Shown piece after piece: positions 23,205 to 32,676 of a stretch of DNA of 64,000 nt. Source of the stretch: Denitromonas halophila (lineage in GTDB: Bacteria > Pseudomonadota > Gammaproteobacteria > Burkholderiales > Rhodocyclaceae); contig NZ_VMNK01000015.1 in assembly GCF_007625155.1 (NCBI RefSeq), forward strand, positions 62,001 to 126,000. The letters run 5' to 3'. The position numbers and the translations under genes are program-made. Within the stretch, counting starts at the first letter, position 1, and the number at the start of each line of letters is the position of its first letter. Under the pieces are notes generated by a model that saw only the letters and a list, made by a program, of their open reading frames with translations, was not told the DNA's origin and made no database searches.

Positions 23205-24074
23205 ATGAGTCCCCAAGGGCAAGCAATGGCTTTCAAGTTGGATGGTGCGGCAGGGGCGGCACACGTAACCACCGTGGGCCGTGATGTTCGCGAAACCGTG
23301 GGCGAAGTGCGGGTGAACGACCCGCGTGTTCGCTGTACGGATGTGAACGTGCACTACGGCGATAAGCACGCCATCAAGAACATCAGCCTGGATGTCGGCA
23401 AGGGCGAAGTGCTTGCCATGATCGGTCCGTCCGGTTGCGGCAAGAGTACTTTCCTGCGCTGCCTGAATCGCATGAATGACACGGTGCGCGAGTGCCGCGT
23501 GACCGGCGAGATCCTGCTCGACGGCGAAGACATCAACAGCCGTCACATCGACGTGGTGCCGCTGCGCGCGCGTGTGGCCATGGTGTTCCAGAAGCCGAAC
23601 CCGTTTCCCAAATCGATCTACGAAAACGTGGCCTTCGGACCGCGCATTCATGGCTTGTGCGAGAGCAAGGCCGATCTGGACGTGGTTGTCGAGAGTAGTT
23701 TGCGCAAGGCCAACCTGTGGGACGAGGTCAAGGACCGCCTGGATGATGTCGGCACCGGCTTGTCTGGCGGCCAGCAGCAGCGTCTGTGCATCGCGCGGGC
23801 GATTGCCATCGAGCCCGAAGTGATCCTGATGGACGAGCCGTGCTCCGCGCTCGACCCGATCTCGACCGCGAAAGTCGAGCAGCTCATCGAAGAGTTGCGC
23901 CAGCAGTTCTCGATCGTGATCGTGACGCACTCGATGCAGCAGGCCGCGCGGGTATCGCAGCGCACGGCCTACTTCCATATGGGCGACCTGATCGAGGTAA
24001 GCGAGACCGATCGCTTGTTCATCAAGCCACGCCACCAGCTGACCGAAGACTACATTACCGGTCGTTTCGGCTGA
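23205..24074 (+). CDS. pstB: Phosphate ABC transporter ATPase PstB
   Basis: The protein is 289 residues. It has Walker [11 protein letters not shown], signature [14 protein letters not shown], Walker [14 protein letters not shown] and the switch His in VTHSMQQA. It powers phosphate import through PstCA. The N-terminus carries about 40 extra residues before the usual ABC start ([13 protein letters not shown]); the start at 23205 has a GAGG site, although an internal ATG at 23226 is possible. It is the last gene of the operon, followed by a two-way terminator. phoU, which usually follows pstB, is missing here. Confidence 0.95.
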   Translation: MSPQGQAMAFKLDGAAGAAHVTTVGRDVRETVGEVRVNDPRVRCTDVNVHYGDKHAIKNISLDVGKGEVLAMIGPSGCGKSTFLRCLNRMNDTVRECRVTGEILLDGEDINSRHIDVVPLRARVAMVFQKPNPFPKSIYENVAFGPRIHGLCESKADLDVVVESSLRKANLWDEVKDRLDDVGTGLSGGQQQRLCIARAIAIEPEVILMDEPCSALDPISTAKVEQLIEELRQQFSIVIVTHSMQQAARVSQRTAYFHMGDLIEVSETDRLFIKPRHQLTEDYITGRFG

Positions 24075-24090
24075 GTTGCCCCCGCGCATG

Positions 24091-24126
24091 AAAAAGCCCG
24101 CGACCTGACGGTTTGCGGGCTTTTTT
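24091..24126. terminator. Bidirectional terminator between pstB and the MCP gene
   Basis: AAAAA, GCCCGC, a 13-nt loop, GCGGGC, TTTTTT. The A-tract on the left and T-tract on the right let it end both convergent units. Confidence 0.85.
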
Positions 24127-24146
24127 GTTTTTTGAGTGGCAGGCGG

Positions 24147-25433
24147 TCAGCGCATCTGCTGCTCCAGGTTCTCGAACAGGTGATCGTAGATCTCGACCAG
24201 GGCACTGCGGTCGCGGCTGTCCTTGACCCAGCGCCGGTCGGCCGCAATCCGCGCGGCTTCCTGTTCCATGTCCGTGAGACTGCGCAGGTCGGTGACCTCG
24301 CCCTGAATGATGAGGTTGGCGTCGGCGCGCGCTTTTTGTGCGGTAGACACTATGTTCATTGAGCGACTCATCGATAACGCGCCTTCGCCGATTCGGCTGG
24401 CCAGCGTTCCTACCTGGTGGGCCGATTTGGCTGAGGTGATGAGCTTTTCTTGAAACTCGTCGGCGGTGTCGCGGGCGTCGGACACCGCGCTCGCCAAGGC
24501 GTTGATCTGACTGTTGGCGGCGGCCATGGAGGCGCTTATTGCACTGATGGCCTCGGCGATTTCCTCCGCCGATCGCTGGGCCTGATCGGCCAGTTGCCGC
24601 ACCTCGTCAGCGACGACCGCAAATCCGCGCCCGGCCTCGCCGGCTCGGGCTGCTTCGATCGACGCGTTAAGTGCGAGCAGATTGGTTTGCTTGGCGATGT
24701 GGTCGATGTTACCAGTCAGCGCTCGAATCGCACCGGCCTTTTCAGACAGGTCACTCACCGCGCGTGCGCCTTCGTTGGCACGCACGCTGGCGTCGCCGAG
24801 CGCGCCCGACATGTGCGATGCCGCCTCGGACATTGAGTGGGCGGTGTCTGAAAAATCGTGGGCGAGCGTGGCCGACTCCGTGGCATTGACGCAGACGGTG
24901 CCGAGTGATCCGCTCACATGATCGATGGCCAGCGACAGGCCACGCTCCGAGCGCAAAAAAATGCGTGAAAGCAGCGCTTCGCGCGCGACTGACACCTGTG
25001 CTGCGTCGAGGTTGTCGAGCATCACCTGCATGCGATCGAGTACGTTTTTGAACAGTCCGTGCAGCCCAACGGTCTGCAAGCGGCGCCATGGGCGCTGGTT
25101 AGTGCCGGCGTCCATGCCGCCGAGAATCTCGCGGAAGGCAGTTTCTGTCTGGTCAAGGGCGGAGTTCAGGCTGACGCGCATGGTTTCGAGCGTCGGATCG
25201 CGATAGGCGCGCGGCACGCGGTTACTCAGCGATCCTTCGCCGATTTCGCCGAGTAAAGTTGCCAGTGAGTCGATCTCGCCTGCTGCCGATTTACGGGGCA
25301 GTATTACAAGGATGCCCGCCAGCGTTGAGAGGGCCGTCGCCAGAGCGGGCATCCAGAATGTCGTCGCCGCGGCGCCGAGGGCGAGCAGCAGCACGCCATG
25401 GCGCCGATCAAAGTGCGAAAACAAGTTCTTCAT
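24147..25433 (-). CDS. Methyl-accepting chemotaxis protein, membrane half of a split Aer-like receptor
   Basis: The protein is 428 residues. It starts with a short cytoplasmic stretch and a hydrophobic hairpin (about residues 13-46, [15 protein letters not shown] ... [11 protein letters not shown]) with almost no periplasmic loop. A HAMP-like linker follows, and then the chemoreceptor signalling hairpin whose tip, [24 protein letters not shown] (read in two parts), binds CheA and CheW. There is no periplasmic ligand domain, as in Aer. It overlaps the upstream PAS gene by 26 bp, so the two are made together and probably form one energy/redox sensor. No obvious pentapeptide tether for CheR is seen at the C-terminus. 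Confidence 0.85.
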   Translation of the reverse strand: MKNLFSHFDRRHGVLLLALGAAATTFWMPALATALSTLAGILVILPRKSAAGEIDSLATLLGEIGEGSLSNRVPRAYRDPTLETMRVSLNSALDQTETAFREILGGMDAGTNQRPWRRLQTVGLHGLFKNVLDRMQVMLDNLDAAQVSVAREALLSRIFLRSERGLSLAIDHVSGSLGTVCVNATESATLAHDFSDTAHSMSEAASHMSGALGDASVRANEGARAVSDLSEKAGAIRALTGNIDHIAKQTNLLALNASIEAARAGEAGRGFAVVADEVRQLADQAQRSAEEIAEAISAISASMAAANSQINALASAVSDARDTADEFQEKLITSAKSAHQVGTLASRIGEGALSMSRSMNIVSTAQKARADANLIIQGEVTDLRSLTDMEQEAARIAADRRWVKDSRDRSALVEIYDHLFENLEQQMR

Positions 25434-25926
25434 AGCGCATATCCTTGGCCTTCATCACATCTACCAGAACCTGCGTGCCGGCTGCAATGGCATCGCGTGC
25501 GCCCGCCTGCTTTTCGGCTTGCAGCATTTGCGTGTAGACCGCCGAGACGGTTTCGACGGCTGGACGGGTGGGGCAGCGGCGTACCGAGGTGTAGCCGGTG
25601 ATGCGCCCGTGGGTATCGACATCGGGGGTGATATGGGCAAGCACCCAGTAGAATCCGCCGTCTTTGGACAGGTTTTTCACGTAGGCGAACACTTCCTTGC
25701 CCGTGGCAATGGTGTCCCACACCAGCTTGAAGGCAGCGCGCGGCATGTCCGGGTGGCGAATGATGTTGTGCTGCACGCCGAGGAGCTCATCTTCGGTGTA
25801 GCCGGAGAACTCGACAAAGATCGGGTTGCAGTAGGTGATGATGCCTTTGGGGTTGGTCTTCGAGACGATGAAATCGTCGTCGCGCATGATGCGCTCGATC
25901 TGGGTGGGGGTGATGGCTCTCTTCAT
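25408..25926 (-). CDS. Aer-type PAS domain protein, soluble sensor half
   Basis: The protein is 172 residues and consists of one PAS domain (about 15-120) and a helical tail. [21 protein letters not shown] and [14 protein letters not shown] are signatures of the FAD-binding PAS of Aer-type aerotaxis receptors, and [13 protein letters not shown] is the last strand block. There is no membrane segment. It overlaps the MCP gene by 26 bp; in E. coli Aer the PAS and signalling parts are one polypeptide. FAD binding is expected from the family, not proven. It is probably the redox sensor that controls the MCP encoded next to it. Confidence 0.85.
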   Translation of the reverse strand: MKRAITPTQIERIMRDDDFIVSKTNPKGIITYCNPIFVEFSGYTEDELLGVQHNIIRHPDMPRAAFKLVWDTIATGKEVFAYVKNLSKDGGFYWVLAHITPDVDTHGRITGYTSVRRCPTRPAVETVSAVYTQMLQAEKQAGARDAIAAGTQVLVDVMKAKDMRYEELVFAL

Positions 25927-26027
25927 GCGCGGCTCCCGTGGGGCATGGGGAAATTAGCGGCATGAATTGCCACGGCTTGAGTGAAACGTGCTGCGACGCC
26001 GTGGTGCGGCGTCGCAGGTGGGGCGGT

Positions 26028-28112
26028 TTAGCTGCTTGGCCGGGGCTCGACCAGCATTTCGAGCAGCGCCTGTTGCGCCGGATGCCGTGCGCCCCGGGGG
26101 TGTTTGCGACGGTAGCTACCGTCGGGTTGCATTTCCCAGGCGTTGCAGTTGTCGTTGAGATAGACGCGGAAGCCTTCTTTCATGACGCGGCGCTTGAGCC
26201 GCGGGTCGAGAATCGGGAAGGCGGTTTCAATGCGGCGGAAGAAGTTGCGATCCATCCAGTCGGCGCTCGACAGGTAGAGTTTGTCTTCGCCATCGGCATG
26301 GAAACAGAAAATGCGGTGGTGCTCGAGAAAGCGGCCGATGATGGAGCGCACCCGGATGTGCTCCGACAGTCCGGGCACGCCCGGACGTAGCGCGCAGGGG
26401 CCGCGGATGATGAGATCGACCTCGACGCCGGCTTGCGATGCTTCGTACAGCGCCATGATGGTTTGGGGTTCGAGCAGGGCGTTCATCTTGGCGCTGATGC
26501 GCGCCTTGCGGCCAGCGCGGGCGATCTCGGTTTCTGCTTTGATGTTCGCGATCACGTTGGCGTGCAGGGCAAAGGGGGCCTGCCACAGATGGGTCAGGGT
26601 GGAGGCTTTGCCCAGGCCGGTGATCTGCTTGAATAGCGCGGCCACGTCTTCGCCGATTTCGGGGTTGGCGGTGAGCAGGCCGAAGTCGGTGTAGAAGCGG
26701 GTGGTGCGCGGGTGGTAGTTGCCCGTGCCCAGGTGGATGTAGCGGCGCAGCCCATCGGTCTCGCGACGGATCAGCATCAGCAGCTTGGCGTGGGTCTTGT
26801 AACCGAACACGCCATACACCACATGTGCGCCGACTTCTTCAAGCCGCGCGGCCCAGCCGATGTTGGCTTCTTCATCGAAGCGCGCCATCAGCTCGACCAC
26901 CACGGTGACTTCCTTGCCCTTTTGCGCGGCGCGCATCAGGTGCTCCATCAGCACCGAGTCGGTGCCGGTGCGGTACACCGTCATCTTGATGGCCAGCACG
27001 CCGGGGTCGTCGGCCGCGGCCTTGATCAGCTCAATCACCGGCGTGAAGCTTTCAAAGGGGTGGTGGAGCAGGATGTCCTGCTTGCGGATGGCGGCGAAGA
27101 TGTCGGACGACGACCCCCCCAGACCGGCCGGCATGGCCGGCTTGAAGGGGGTAAAGGTCAGGTCCGGGCGGTCGACGCTGTCTGGCAACTGCATCAGGCG
27201 CACGAGGTTGACGATGCCGGGGGTGCGGTACAAGTCGTTTTCCGACAGCCCGAACTGGGTCAGCAAAAAGGCTTCCATGCCCGGCGAGCAGTTGTCGGCC
27301 ACCTCAAGGCGAACGGAGTCGCCGAAATGGCGTTGCTGTAATTCGCCCTTGAGCGCGCTGCGCAGATTGGTGATCTCTTCTTCATCCACGAACAGATCGG
27401 AGTTTCGGGTGAGTCGGAACTGATAGCAGCCGAGCACCGCCATGCCCGGAAAGAGCTTGTCGACATGGGCATGGAGGATGGACGACAGGAACATGAAGCC
27501 GTGCTCGATGCCGGTGATGTGTTTGGGCATCTGGATGATGCGGGGCAGGGCGCGCGGGGCCTGGACGATGGCGGTATTGGTGTCGCGGCCGAAGGCGTCG
27601 AGCCCGTCGAGTTCGACCGCGAAGTTCAGACTCTTGTTGAGCACCCGCGGGAACGGGTGCGCCGGATCCAGGCCGATGGGCGTTAGCACCGGCGCGACCT
27701 CGCGCTCAAAGTACTCGGCGACCCAGGCCTGCTGGGCTTCGGTCAGCGCTTCACGCTTGAGCAGGACAATGCCCTCGGCTTCGAGCGACGGCAGGATCTC
27801 CTCGTTGAGCAGACGGTATTGCTCCTCGATGATGTCATTGACCACCACGCTGATCTGGTCGAGCAACTCGTGCGGTGTCAGGCCGTCTTCGGTGTCGGGC
27901 GCGCGCAGGCCCTGGCGAATCTTCTCCTTGATGCCGCCGACGCGGATTTCGAAGAATTCATCCAGATTGCTGGAGACGATGCACAGAAAGCGCAGGCGCT
28001 CGAGCAGCGGGACACTGTGGTCCGCCGCCTGCGCCAGCACGCGTTGCTGGAACTGCAGCAGGGACAGCTCGCGGTTGATGAAGCTTACATGCGGGAGGTC
28101 GTCGGGATTCAT
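26028..28112 (-). CDS. ppk1: Polyphosphate kinase 1
   Basis: The protein is 694 residues, the usual Ppk1 length. It reversibly polymerises the ATP gamma-phosphate into polyphosphate. The N-terminal domain begins FINRELSLLQFQQRVL, the middle holds VYGVFGYKTHAKLLMLIRRE (read in two parts) with the autophosphorylated His near residue 439, and HLGTGNYHPRTTRFYTD carries the second essential His. The C-terminal SSADWMDRNFFRRIE block is also intact. A three-unit Pho-box-like repeat lies 44 bp upstream, so phosphate control with pst is likely. It is divergent from ppx, giving synthesis and breakdown enzymes side by side. Confidence 0.96.
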   Translation of the reverse strand: MNPDDLPHVSFINRELSLLQFQQRVLAQAADHSVPLLERLRFLCIVSSNLDEFFEIRVGGIKEKIRQGLRAPDTEDGLTPHELLDQISVVVNDIIEEQYRLLNEEILPSLEAEGIVLLKREALTEAQQAWVAEYFEREVAPVLTPIGLDPAHPFPRVLNKSLNFAVELDGLDAFGRDTNTAIVQAPRALPRIIQMPKHITGIEHGFMFLSSILHAHVDKLFPGMAVLGCYQFRLTRNSDLFVDEEEITNLRSALKGELQQRHFGDSVRLEVADNCSPGMEAFLLTQFGLSENDLYRTPGIVNLVRLMQLPDSVDRPDLTFTPFKPAMPAGLGGSSSDIFAAIRKQDILLHHPFESFTPVIELIKAAADDPGVLAIKMTVYRTGTDSVLMEHLMRAAQKGKEVTVVVELMARFDEEANIGWAARLEEVGAHVVYGVFGYKTHAKLLMLIRRETDGLRRYIHLGTGNYHPRTTRFYTDFGLLTANPEIGEDVAALFKQITGLGKASTLTHLWQAPFALHANVIANIKAETEIARAGRKARISAKMNALLEPQTIMALYEASQAGVEVDLIIRGPCALRPGVPGLSEHIRVRSIIGRFLEHHRIFCFHADGEDKLYLSSADWMDRNFFRRIETAFPILDPRLKRRVMKEGFRVYLNDNCNAWEMQPDGSYRRKHPRGARHPAQQALLEMLVEPRPSS

Positions 28113-28155
28113 GTGTGAGCGTGCCGTGTTGGAACAAGGTAAGAGCGAGAGTCTT

Positions 28156-28184
28156 TGACATCCATATTACATCGCGATGACAAA
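28156..28184 (-). promoter_or_regulatory. Pho box with three half-sites upstream of ppk1
   Basis: On the minus strand the units TTGTCAT, ATGTAAT and ATGTCAA start exactly 11 bp apart (plus-strand positions 28178-28184, 28167-28173 and 28156-28162). This is the direct-repeat geometry of PhoB sites. It lies 44 bp before the ppk1 ATG. Confidence 0.7.
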
Positions 28185-28227
28185 AGGCGAACCGGGTGGA
28201 TTGGGCCGCGGCCCGGCTGCGTGTCGG

Positions 28228-28236
28228 TGCTAGAAT
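28228..28236 (+). promoter_or_regulatory. Possible extended -10 of ppx
   Basis: TGCTAGAAT fits an extended -10 (TGn-TAtAAT) about 50 bp before the ppx ATG. No clear -35 is seen. Confidence 0.35.
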
Positions 28237-28284
28237 CCGGGGCGTCTGCCTACGCCTTTCGCCGGGCGCCGCCCGGCCATACCA

Positions 28285-29787
28285 ATGACTAACGAATTGA
28301 TTGCCGCAATCGATCTGGGTTCCAACAGCTTTCGCCTTCAGGTCGGGCGCATCGTCGAGGGGCAGATCTATCCGCTCGATGGGCTCAAGGAGCCCGTGCG
28401 GCTTGCCGCCGGGCTGTCGCCCGAAAAATACCTCGATACCGCCGCGCAAACCCGCGGCACCATGGCCTTGAGCCGGTTTCGTGAGCGGCTGGCGGGGTTC
28501 AAGCCAAGCCAGGTGCGGGCGGTGGCGACCAACACCTTGCGCGTTGCCAAGAATGCACCGGAGTTTCTGATCCGCGCCGAGGCCGCGCTCGGTTTCCCGA
28601 TCGAAGTCATTGCGGGTCGTGAAGAGGCGCGTCTGATCTATATCGGTGTCGCGCACTCGCTGGCCGACCCGCAGCGTCAGCAACTGGTGGTCGATATTGG
28701 TGGCGGCTCGACGGAGTTTGTCATCGGCCGGGCGTTCGAGCCGCTGGAACTCGAGTCCTTGTACATGGGCTGCGTCAGCTTCAGCCTGCGCTATTTTCCA
28801 GACGGCAAAATCGATCGACGTGGTTTTCAGGAGGCCGACCTGGCCGCTCAGCGGGAATTGCAGACCATCGTCACACGCTTTGCCGAAGTCGGCTGGGAGC
28901 TGGCCGTTGGCTCCAGCGGTACCGCCAAATCGCTCAGCGACATTCTGCGCGGCAATGGCTACACCGACGGCCGCATTACCTTGGTGGGGCTTGAAAAGCT
29001 CCGCTCGGCGCTGATCAAGGCAGGGCGTCTGGATGGCTTGTCGCTATCGGGCATCAAGGCCGATCGTCTGCCCGTGTTGCCCGGCGGCCTGGCCATCATG
29101 ATTGCCGTTTTGAAGGCTTTCAGCCTGAAAGAGATGGTGTTCTCGGAAGGTGCGTTGCGCCTCGGCGTGCTCTACGATCTGCTGGGTCGCTATCATCATC
29201 ACGACTTGCGCGACGCGACGGTCGAGGCCTTCGCCATCCGATATCGCGTGGGCCGTCAGCAGGCGGAGCGGGTCGCGGATACGGCGAGCTTTCTGTTTTC
29301 CCAGCTTGACCCGATGGCCTCTCAAGAGGGCAATCTCGACCTGCGCTACCTCAAGTGGGCCGCCTTGCTGCACGAGGTTGGCATTTCGGTCGCGCATTCG
29401 AGCTATCACAAGCACAGTGCCTACATTCTGGGCAACGCCGACATGCCGGGGTTTTCGCGCATGGATCAGGGCCGGCTGGCCAGACTCGTGCTCGCCCATC
29501 GCGGCAAGCTCGCGCGCATCGCGAGTCTCGACCCGGCCAGCAGCGACTGGTTGCTGATCGCCTGTTTGCGTCTGGCGGTGGTCTTTCACCGCGCGCGGGA
29601 CAACCGCGGGCGTCCGCCAGTCGGTATCGAGCGAAAGGGCAGCGGATTTGCCCTGGTGGCCGACAAAGCCTGGCTGGATGCGCTGCCGCTGACGGCCGCA
29701 ACGCTGGCCGATGAAGTGGCGCAGTGGTCCGCCCTGGGGCATCCGCTGTCGGTCGCGACACGGTCCGGTTTCGCCCTGACCGTTTGA
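28285..29787 (+). CDS. ppx: Exopolyphosphatase, Ppx/GppA family
   Basis: The protein is 500 residues. It belongs to the ASKHA fold: AIDLGSNSFRLQVGRI (phosphate 1 loop), VDIGGGSTEFVIG (phosphate 2 loop), and the catalytic-region Glu in GREEARLIYIGV. The C-terminal third is an HD-like helical domain (LLHEVGISVAHSSYHKHSAYIL, read in two parts). It removes terminal phosphates from polyphosphate and possibly pppGpp; the two activities cannot be told apart from sequence. It is divergent from ppk1 and followed by the mla-type genes 8 bp later, possibly one transcript. Confidence 0.92.
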   Translation: MTNELIAAIDLGSNSFRLQVGRIVEGQIYPLDGLKEPVRLAAGLSPEKYLDTAAQTRGTMALSRFRERLAGFKPSQVRAVATNTLRVAKNAPEFLIRAEAALGFPIEVIAGREEARLIYIGVAHSLADPQRQQLVVDIGGGSTEFVIGRAFEPLELESLYMGCVSFSLRYFPDGKIDRRGFQEADLAAQRELQTIVTRFAEVGWELAVGSSGTAKSLSDILRGNGYTDGRITLVGLEKLRSALIKAGRLDGLSLSGIKADRLPVLPGGLAIMIAVLKAFSLKEMVFSEGALRLGVLYDLLGRYHHHDLRDATVEAFAIRYRVGRQQAERVADTASFLFSQLDPMASQEGNLDLRYLKWAALLHEVGISVAHSSYHKHSAYILGNADMPGFSRMDQGRLARLVLAHRGKLARIASLDPASSDWLLIACLRLAVVFHRARDNRGRPPVGIERKGSGFALVADKAWLDALPLTAATLADEVAQWSALGHPLSVATRSGFALTV

Positions 29788-29795
29788 CCACCCAC

Positions 29796-30908
29796 ATGGC
29801 CGACGCGATCCGCACGCCAGAACTCCATTTGAGTGAGGGGTGCCTGAGTCCGGCAGGCGACTGGACTTTGCTGGCGCTGGCTTCACACGCGAACCGCTTG
29901 CGCCAGGAGCTGGCCGGTGCCAAAGCGACCCGCTGGGACTTGTCGGCGCTGAACCGGCTGGACAGCTTTGGCGCGCTGTTGTTGTGGCGCGCCTGGGGCG
30001 GGCGCCTTCCCGCAGACATGGTGCTGCCCGACGGCTACGCGACGCAGTTCGAGCGTCTGGCCGCCATGGACGAGGCGCCGGTGCCGCGTCCGCCGCGCGT
30101 GGGTGTCGTCGATGTGGTGGCCGGACTGGGCGGCGCCTTGCTTGGGCTGTTTGCGCATCTGGGCGACTTCCTGGCGCTGATCGGCCGCCTGGCGCTCGAT
30201 GGTCTGCACCTGCTGGGCCGACCGCGCAACTGGCCGCTCAAGGAATTTTCGGCCAATCTGTACAAGGTCGGCGTCAAGGCCATGCCAGTGAGTGCGCTGG
30301 TCGGCTTCCTGATCGGTGTGGTGTTGTCTTACTTGTCGGCCTTGCAACTGAAGGCCTTTGGCGCGGACATCTTCATCGTCAACATTCTGGGCCTGGGCAT
30401 CATCCGAGAGCTCGGGCCGGTGCTGGTCTCGGTGCTGGTGGCCGGGCGCTCCGGCTCGGCGATGACCGCGCAGCTTGGCGTGATGCGCGTGACCGAAGAG
30501 GTCGACGCGCTCACGGTGATGGGTATTTCCAACTACATCCGGCTGGTGCTGCCCAAAGTGATGGCGCTGTCGGTGGCGATGCCGCTGCTGGTGTTGTGGA
30601 CCTCGGCCGTGGCGCTGGTCGGCGGCATGATGTCGGCTGAGTTGCAGCTGGGTCTGAGCTATGGCTATTTTATTGAAACCCTGCCCAAGGTGGTGCCGGC
30701 GGCCAACCTGTTCATCGCGCTGGGCAAAGGCGCGGTCTTCGGTGTGCTGATCGCGCTGGTGGCCTGCCATTTTGGTCTTCGGGTCAAGCCGAACACCGAG
30801 AGCCTGAGCGCCAATACCACCGCGTCGGTGGTGACGTCGATCACCTTGGTGATTCTGGTCGATGCGGTGTTTGCCATCGCCACGCGCTCGATCGGGGTGC
30901 CGCTATGA
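29796..30908 (+). CDS. mlaE: MlaE-type lipid ABC permease with N-terminal STAS-like domain
   Basis: The protein is 370 residues. The first 100 residues look like a STAS domain (TRWDLSALNRLDSFGALLLWRAW), the role MlaB plays as a separate protein elsewhere. The rest is the MlaE/TTG2B permease with ELGPVLVSVLVAGRSGSAMTAQLG and TEEVDALTVMGI, in six or so membrane helices. It forms the inner-membrane part of an MCE lipid transporter. The start at 29796 is used; a longer frame reads into ppx. It precedes mlaF and mlaD homologues, with the stop codon 25 bp before mlaF. Confidence 0.9.
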   Translation: MADAIRTPELHLSEGCLSPAGDWTLLALASHANRLRQELAGAKATRWDLSALNRLDSFGALLLWRAWGGRLPADMVLPDGYATQFERLAAMDEAPVPRPPRVGVVDVVAGLGGALLGLFAHLGDFLALIGRLALDGLHLLGRPRNWPLKEFSANLYKVGVKAMPVSALVGFLIGVVLSYLSALQLKAFGADIFIVNILGLGIIRELGPVLVSVLVAGRSGSAMTAQLGVMRVTEEVDALTVMGISNYIRLVLPKVMALSVAMPLLVLWTSAVALVGGMMSAELQLGLSYGYFIETLPKVVPAANLFIALGKGAVFGVLIALVACHFGLRVKPNTESLSANTTASVVTSITLVILVDAVFAIATRSIGVPL

Positions 30909-30933
30909 GTGCGCCTGCGGAACGGGTCGGCCC

Positions 30934-31707
30934 ATGACGACGCCGGTGCTCAGCCTGCGCGGCCTCAGTACGCGCTTTGGCAGTAACTGGGTGCACAAGG
31001 GCGTGGACCTCGATATCCCGCCGGGCGAGGTGGTGTCCTTGGTCGGTGGCTCGGGGAGCGGCAAGACCACGCTGCTTCGCCAGATGGTGGGCTTGTTGAC
31101 GCCCACCGAGGGCGAGGTGCGGGTGTTCGACGAACCCTTGTTTGCGGGCAGTCGCGAGGCCCAGCGCCAGCGCCGTCGTCGTTTCGCCATGTGCTTTCAG
31201 GGCGGTGCCTTGTTCTCGGCGTTTACGGTTTACGAGAACATTGCTTTCCCGCTGCGCGAGGCTGGTATCGCGACCGAAGCCGAGATCCGTGAGCTGGTGG
31301 CGCTCAAGCTGACCATGGTCGAGTTGCTGCCCAGCCATGCCGCGCTGATGCCAGCGGAGCTCTCCGGTGGCATGATCAAGCGGGTGGCGCTGGCCCGTGC
31401 GTTGGCGCTGGAGCCCGAGTTATTGCTGCTTGATGAGCCGACGGCCGGGCTGGACCCGACGCGCAGCGCGTCCTTTGTGGCGCTGATTCGCGATCTGCAG
31501 CAGCAACTGGGGCTGACCGTGGTGTTGGTGACCCACGATCTGGACACGCTGGCGGCTTTGTCCTCGAAGGTGGCGGTGCTGGCCGAGCGCCGCATTCTGG
31601 CCTTTGATTCGCTGGAAGCGGTGATGCAGGTCGACCATCCTTTCATTCAGGAATTTTTCCTCAGCGAGCGCAGTGCACGTGCGTTGGCTCGGGCGCAGGG
31701 AGCTTAA
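30934..31707 (+). CDS. mlaF: MlaF-type lipid ABC ATPase
   Basis: The protein is 257 residues. It has Walker A VGGSGSGKTT, an LSGGMIKRVALARAL signature in the MlaF style (G-M-x-K-R), Walker B LLLLDEPTAGLDP and switch His in VTHDLDTL. It energises the MCE lipid transporter with MlaE and MlaD. The start at 30934 is the only ATG consistent with the conserved beginning VLSLRGLSTRFG. It lies 3 bp before the mlaD homologue. Confidence 0.92.
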   Translation: MTTPVLSLRGLSTRFGSNWVHKGVDLDIPPGEVVSLVGGSGSGKTTLLRQMVGLLTPTEGEVRVFDEPLFAGSREAQRQRRRRFAMCFQGGALFSAFTVYENIAFPLREAGIATEAEIRELVALKLTMVELLPSHAALMPAELSGGMIKRVALARALALEPELLLLDEPTAGLDPTRSASFVALIRDLQQQLGLTVVLVTHDLDTLAALSSKVAVLAERRILAFDSLEAVMQVDHPFIQEFFLSERSARALARAQGA

Positions 31708-31710
31708 ACC

Positions 31711-32658
31711 ATGGAGAATCGGGCACATGCCATTCTGGCCGGCCTGTTCGTGCTGTTGCTTGGCGCGGCGACGGTCTCGGGGGTGTGGTGGTTTTCGGGT
31801 GAGCGTGAGGCCACCCGCACGCTGGAGTTGGTGAGCCGGGGCAGCATCACCGGCCTCAATCTGCAGGCGGCGGTGCGCTACCGTGGTATTTCAGCGGGGC
31901 GGGTGGAGTCGATTTCCATCGATCAGACCGATCCCCAGAACATTTTGGTCCGGGTGAGCCTGCGCACCGATCTGCCGGTCACCCAGGGCACCAAGGCATC
32001 GCTGGGCTATCAGGGCGTGACGGGCCTGGCCTTTATCCAGCTCGACGACAAGGGGACGGACCCCACGCCGCTGGTGGGTGAGGGCGGCAATCCGCCGCGC
32101 ATCGCGCTGTCGTCGGGCCTGCTGGACGAGTTGTCGACCGTAGCCGTGCAGGCGCTCGACCAGTTCCGCAAGATCGCGGCGCAGGTCGAGCGGGTGTTCG
32201 ACGAAAAATCGGTGGCGCGGGTGGAGTCGACCATGACCCGGCTGGAGTCGGCGGTCAAAGGCATGGACGAGACCTTTGCTGCGGCCCCCGAGGTGCTGGC
32301 CGAGGCGCGCCGCTTCCTGACACCGGAGAATCGGCAGCATCTGACGCGCAGCCTCGCCAATCTGTCCAGCGCGTCAGAGCAGGCCGGCCCGACGCTCGTC
32401 GAACTTCGTGGATTGCTGCTCAAACTGCAGGAAGTGAGCGAGCATATCGATGAGACCGCGGTGGCGACCGGCGACGGTTTGCTCAATGGCACACTGCCGC
32501 GTCTGAACGGCTTGATGAAGGAGTTGACCGTCACGTCACAGCGCCTGACGCGGTTGATTGAAGAAGTCGACGCATCGCCGCAAATGTTGTTGTTGGGCCG
32601 GGGTGAGCAGGCGCCCGGCCCCGGCGAGGCGGGTTTTGCCGTTCCGCCAGTGCGCTGA
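31711..32658 (+). CDS. mlaD: MlaD/MCE-domain substrate-binding protein
   Basis: The protein is 315 residues. An N-terminal membrane anchor (about 5-29) is followed by the MCE beta-barrel core (SRGSITGLNLQAAVRYRGI, about 43-61), then a long helical region predicted to form a needle or coiled coil (DQFRKIAAQVERVFDE ... SEQAGPTLVELRGLLLKLQE). This size and shape fit the MCE proteins of the PqiB/YebT-like or Pseudomonas Ttg2C type. It sits in the periplasm, anchored in the inner membrane, and handles phospholipids. An AGGGAG site lies before its ATG. Confidence 0.9.
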   Translation: MENRAHAILAGLFVLLLGAATVSGVWWFSGEREATRTLELVSRGSITGLNLQAAVRYRGISAGRVESISIDQTDPQNILVRVSLRTDLPVTQGTKASLGYQGVTGLAFIQLDDKGTDPTPLVGEGGNPPRIALSSGLLDELSTVAVQALDQFRKIAAQVERVFDEKSVARVESTMTRLESAVKGMDETFAAAPEVLAEARRFLTPENRQHLTRSLANLSSASEQAGPTLVELRGLLLKLQEVSEHIDETAVATGDGLLNGTLPRLNGLMKELTVTSQRLTRLIEEVDASPQMLLLGRGEQAPGPGEAGFAVPPVR

Positions 32659-32676
32659 CAGACAGGAGACGCACGC

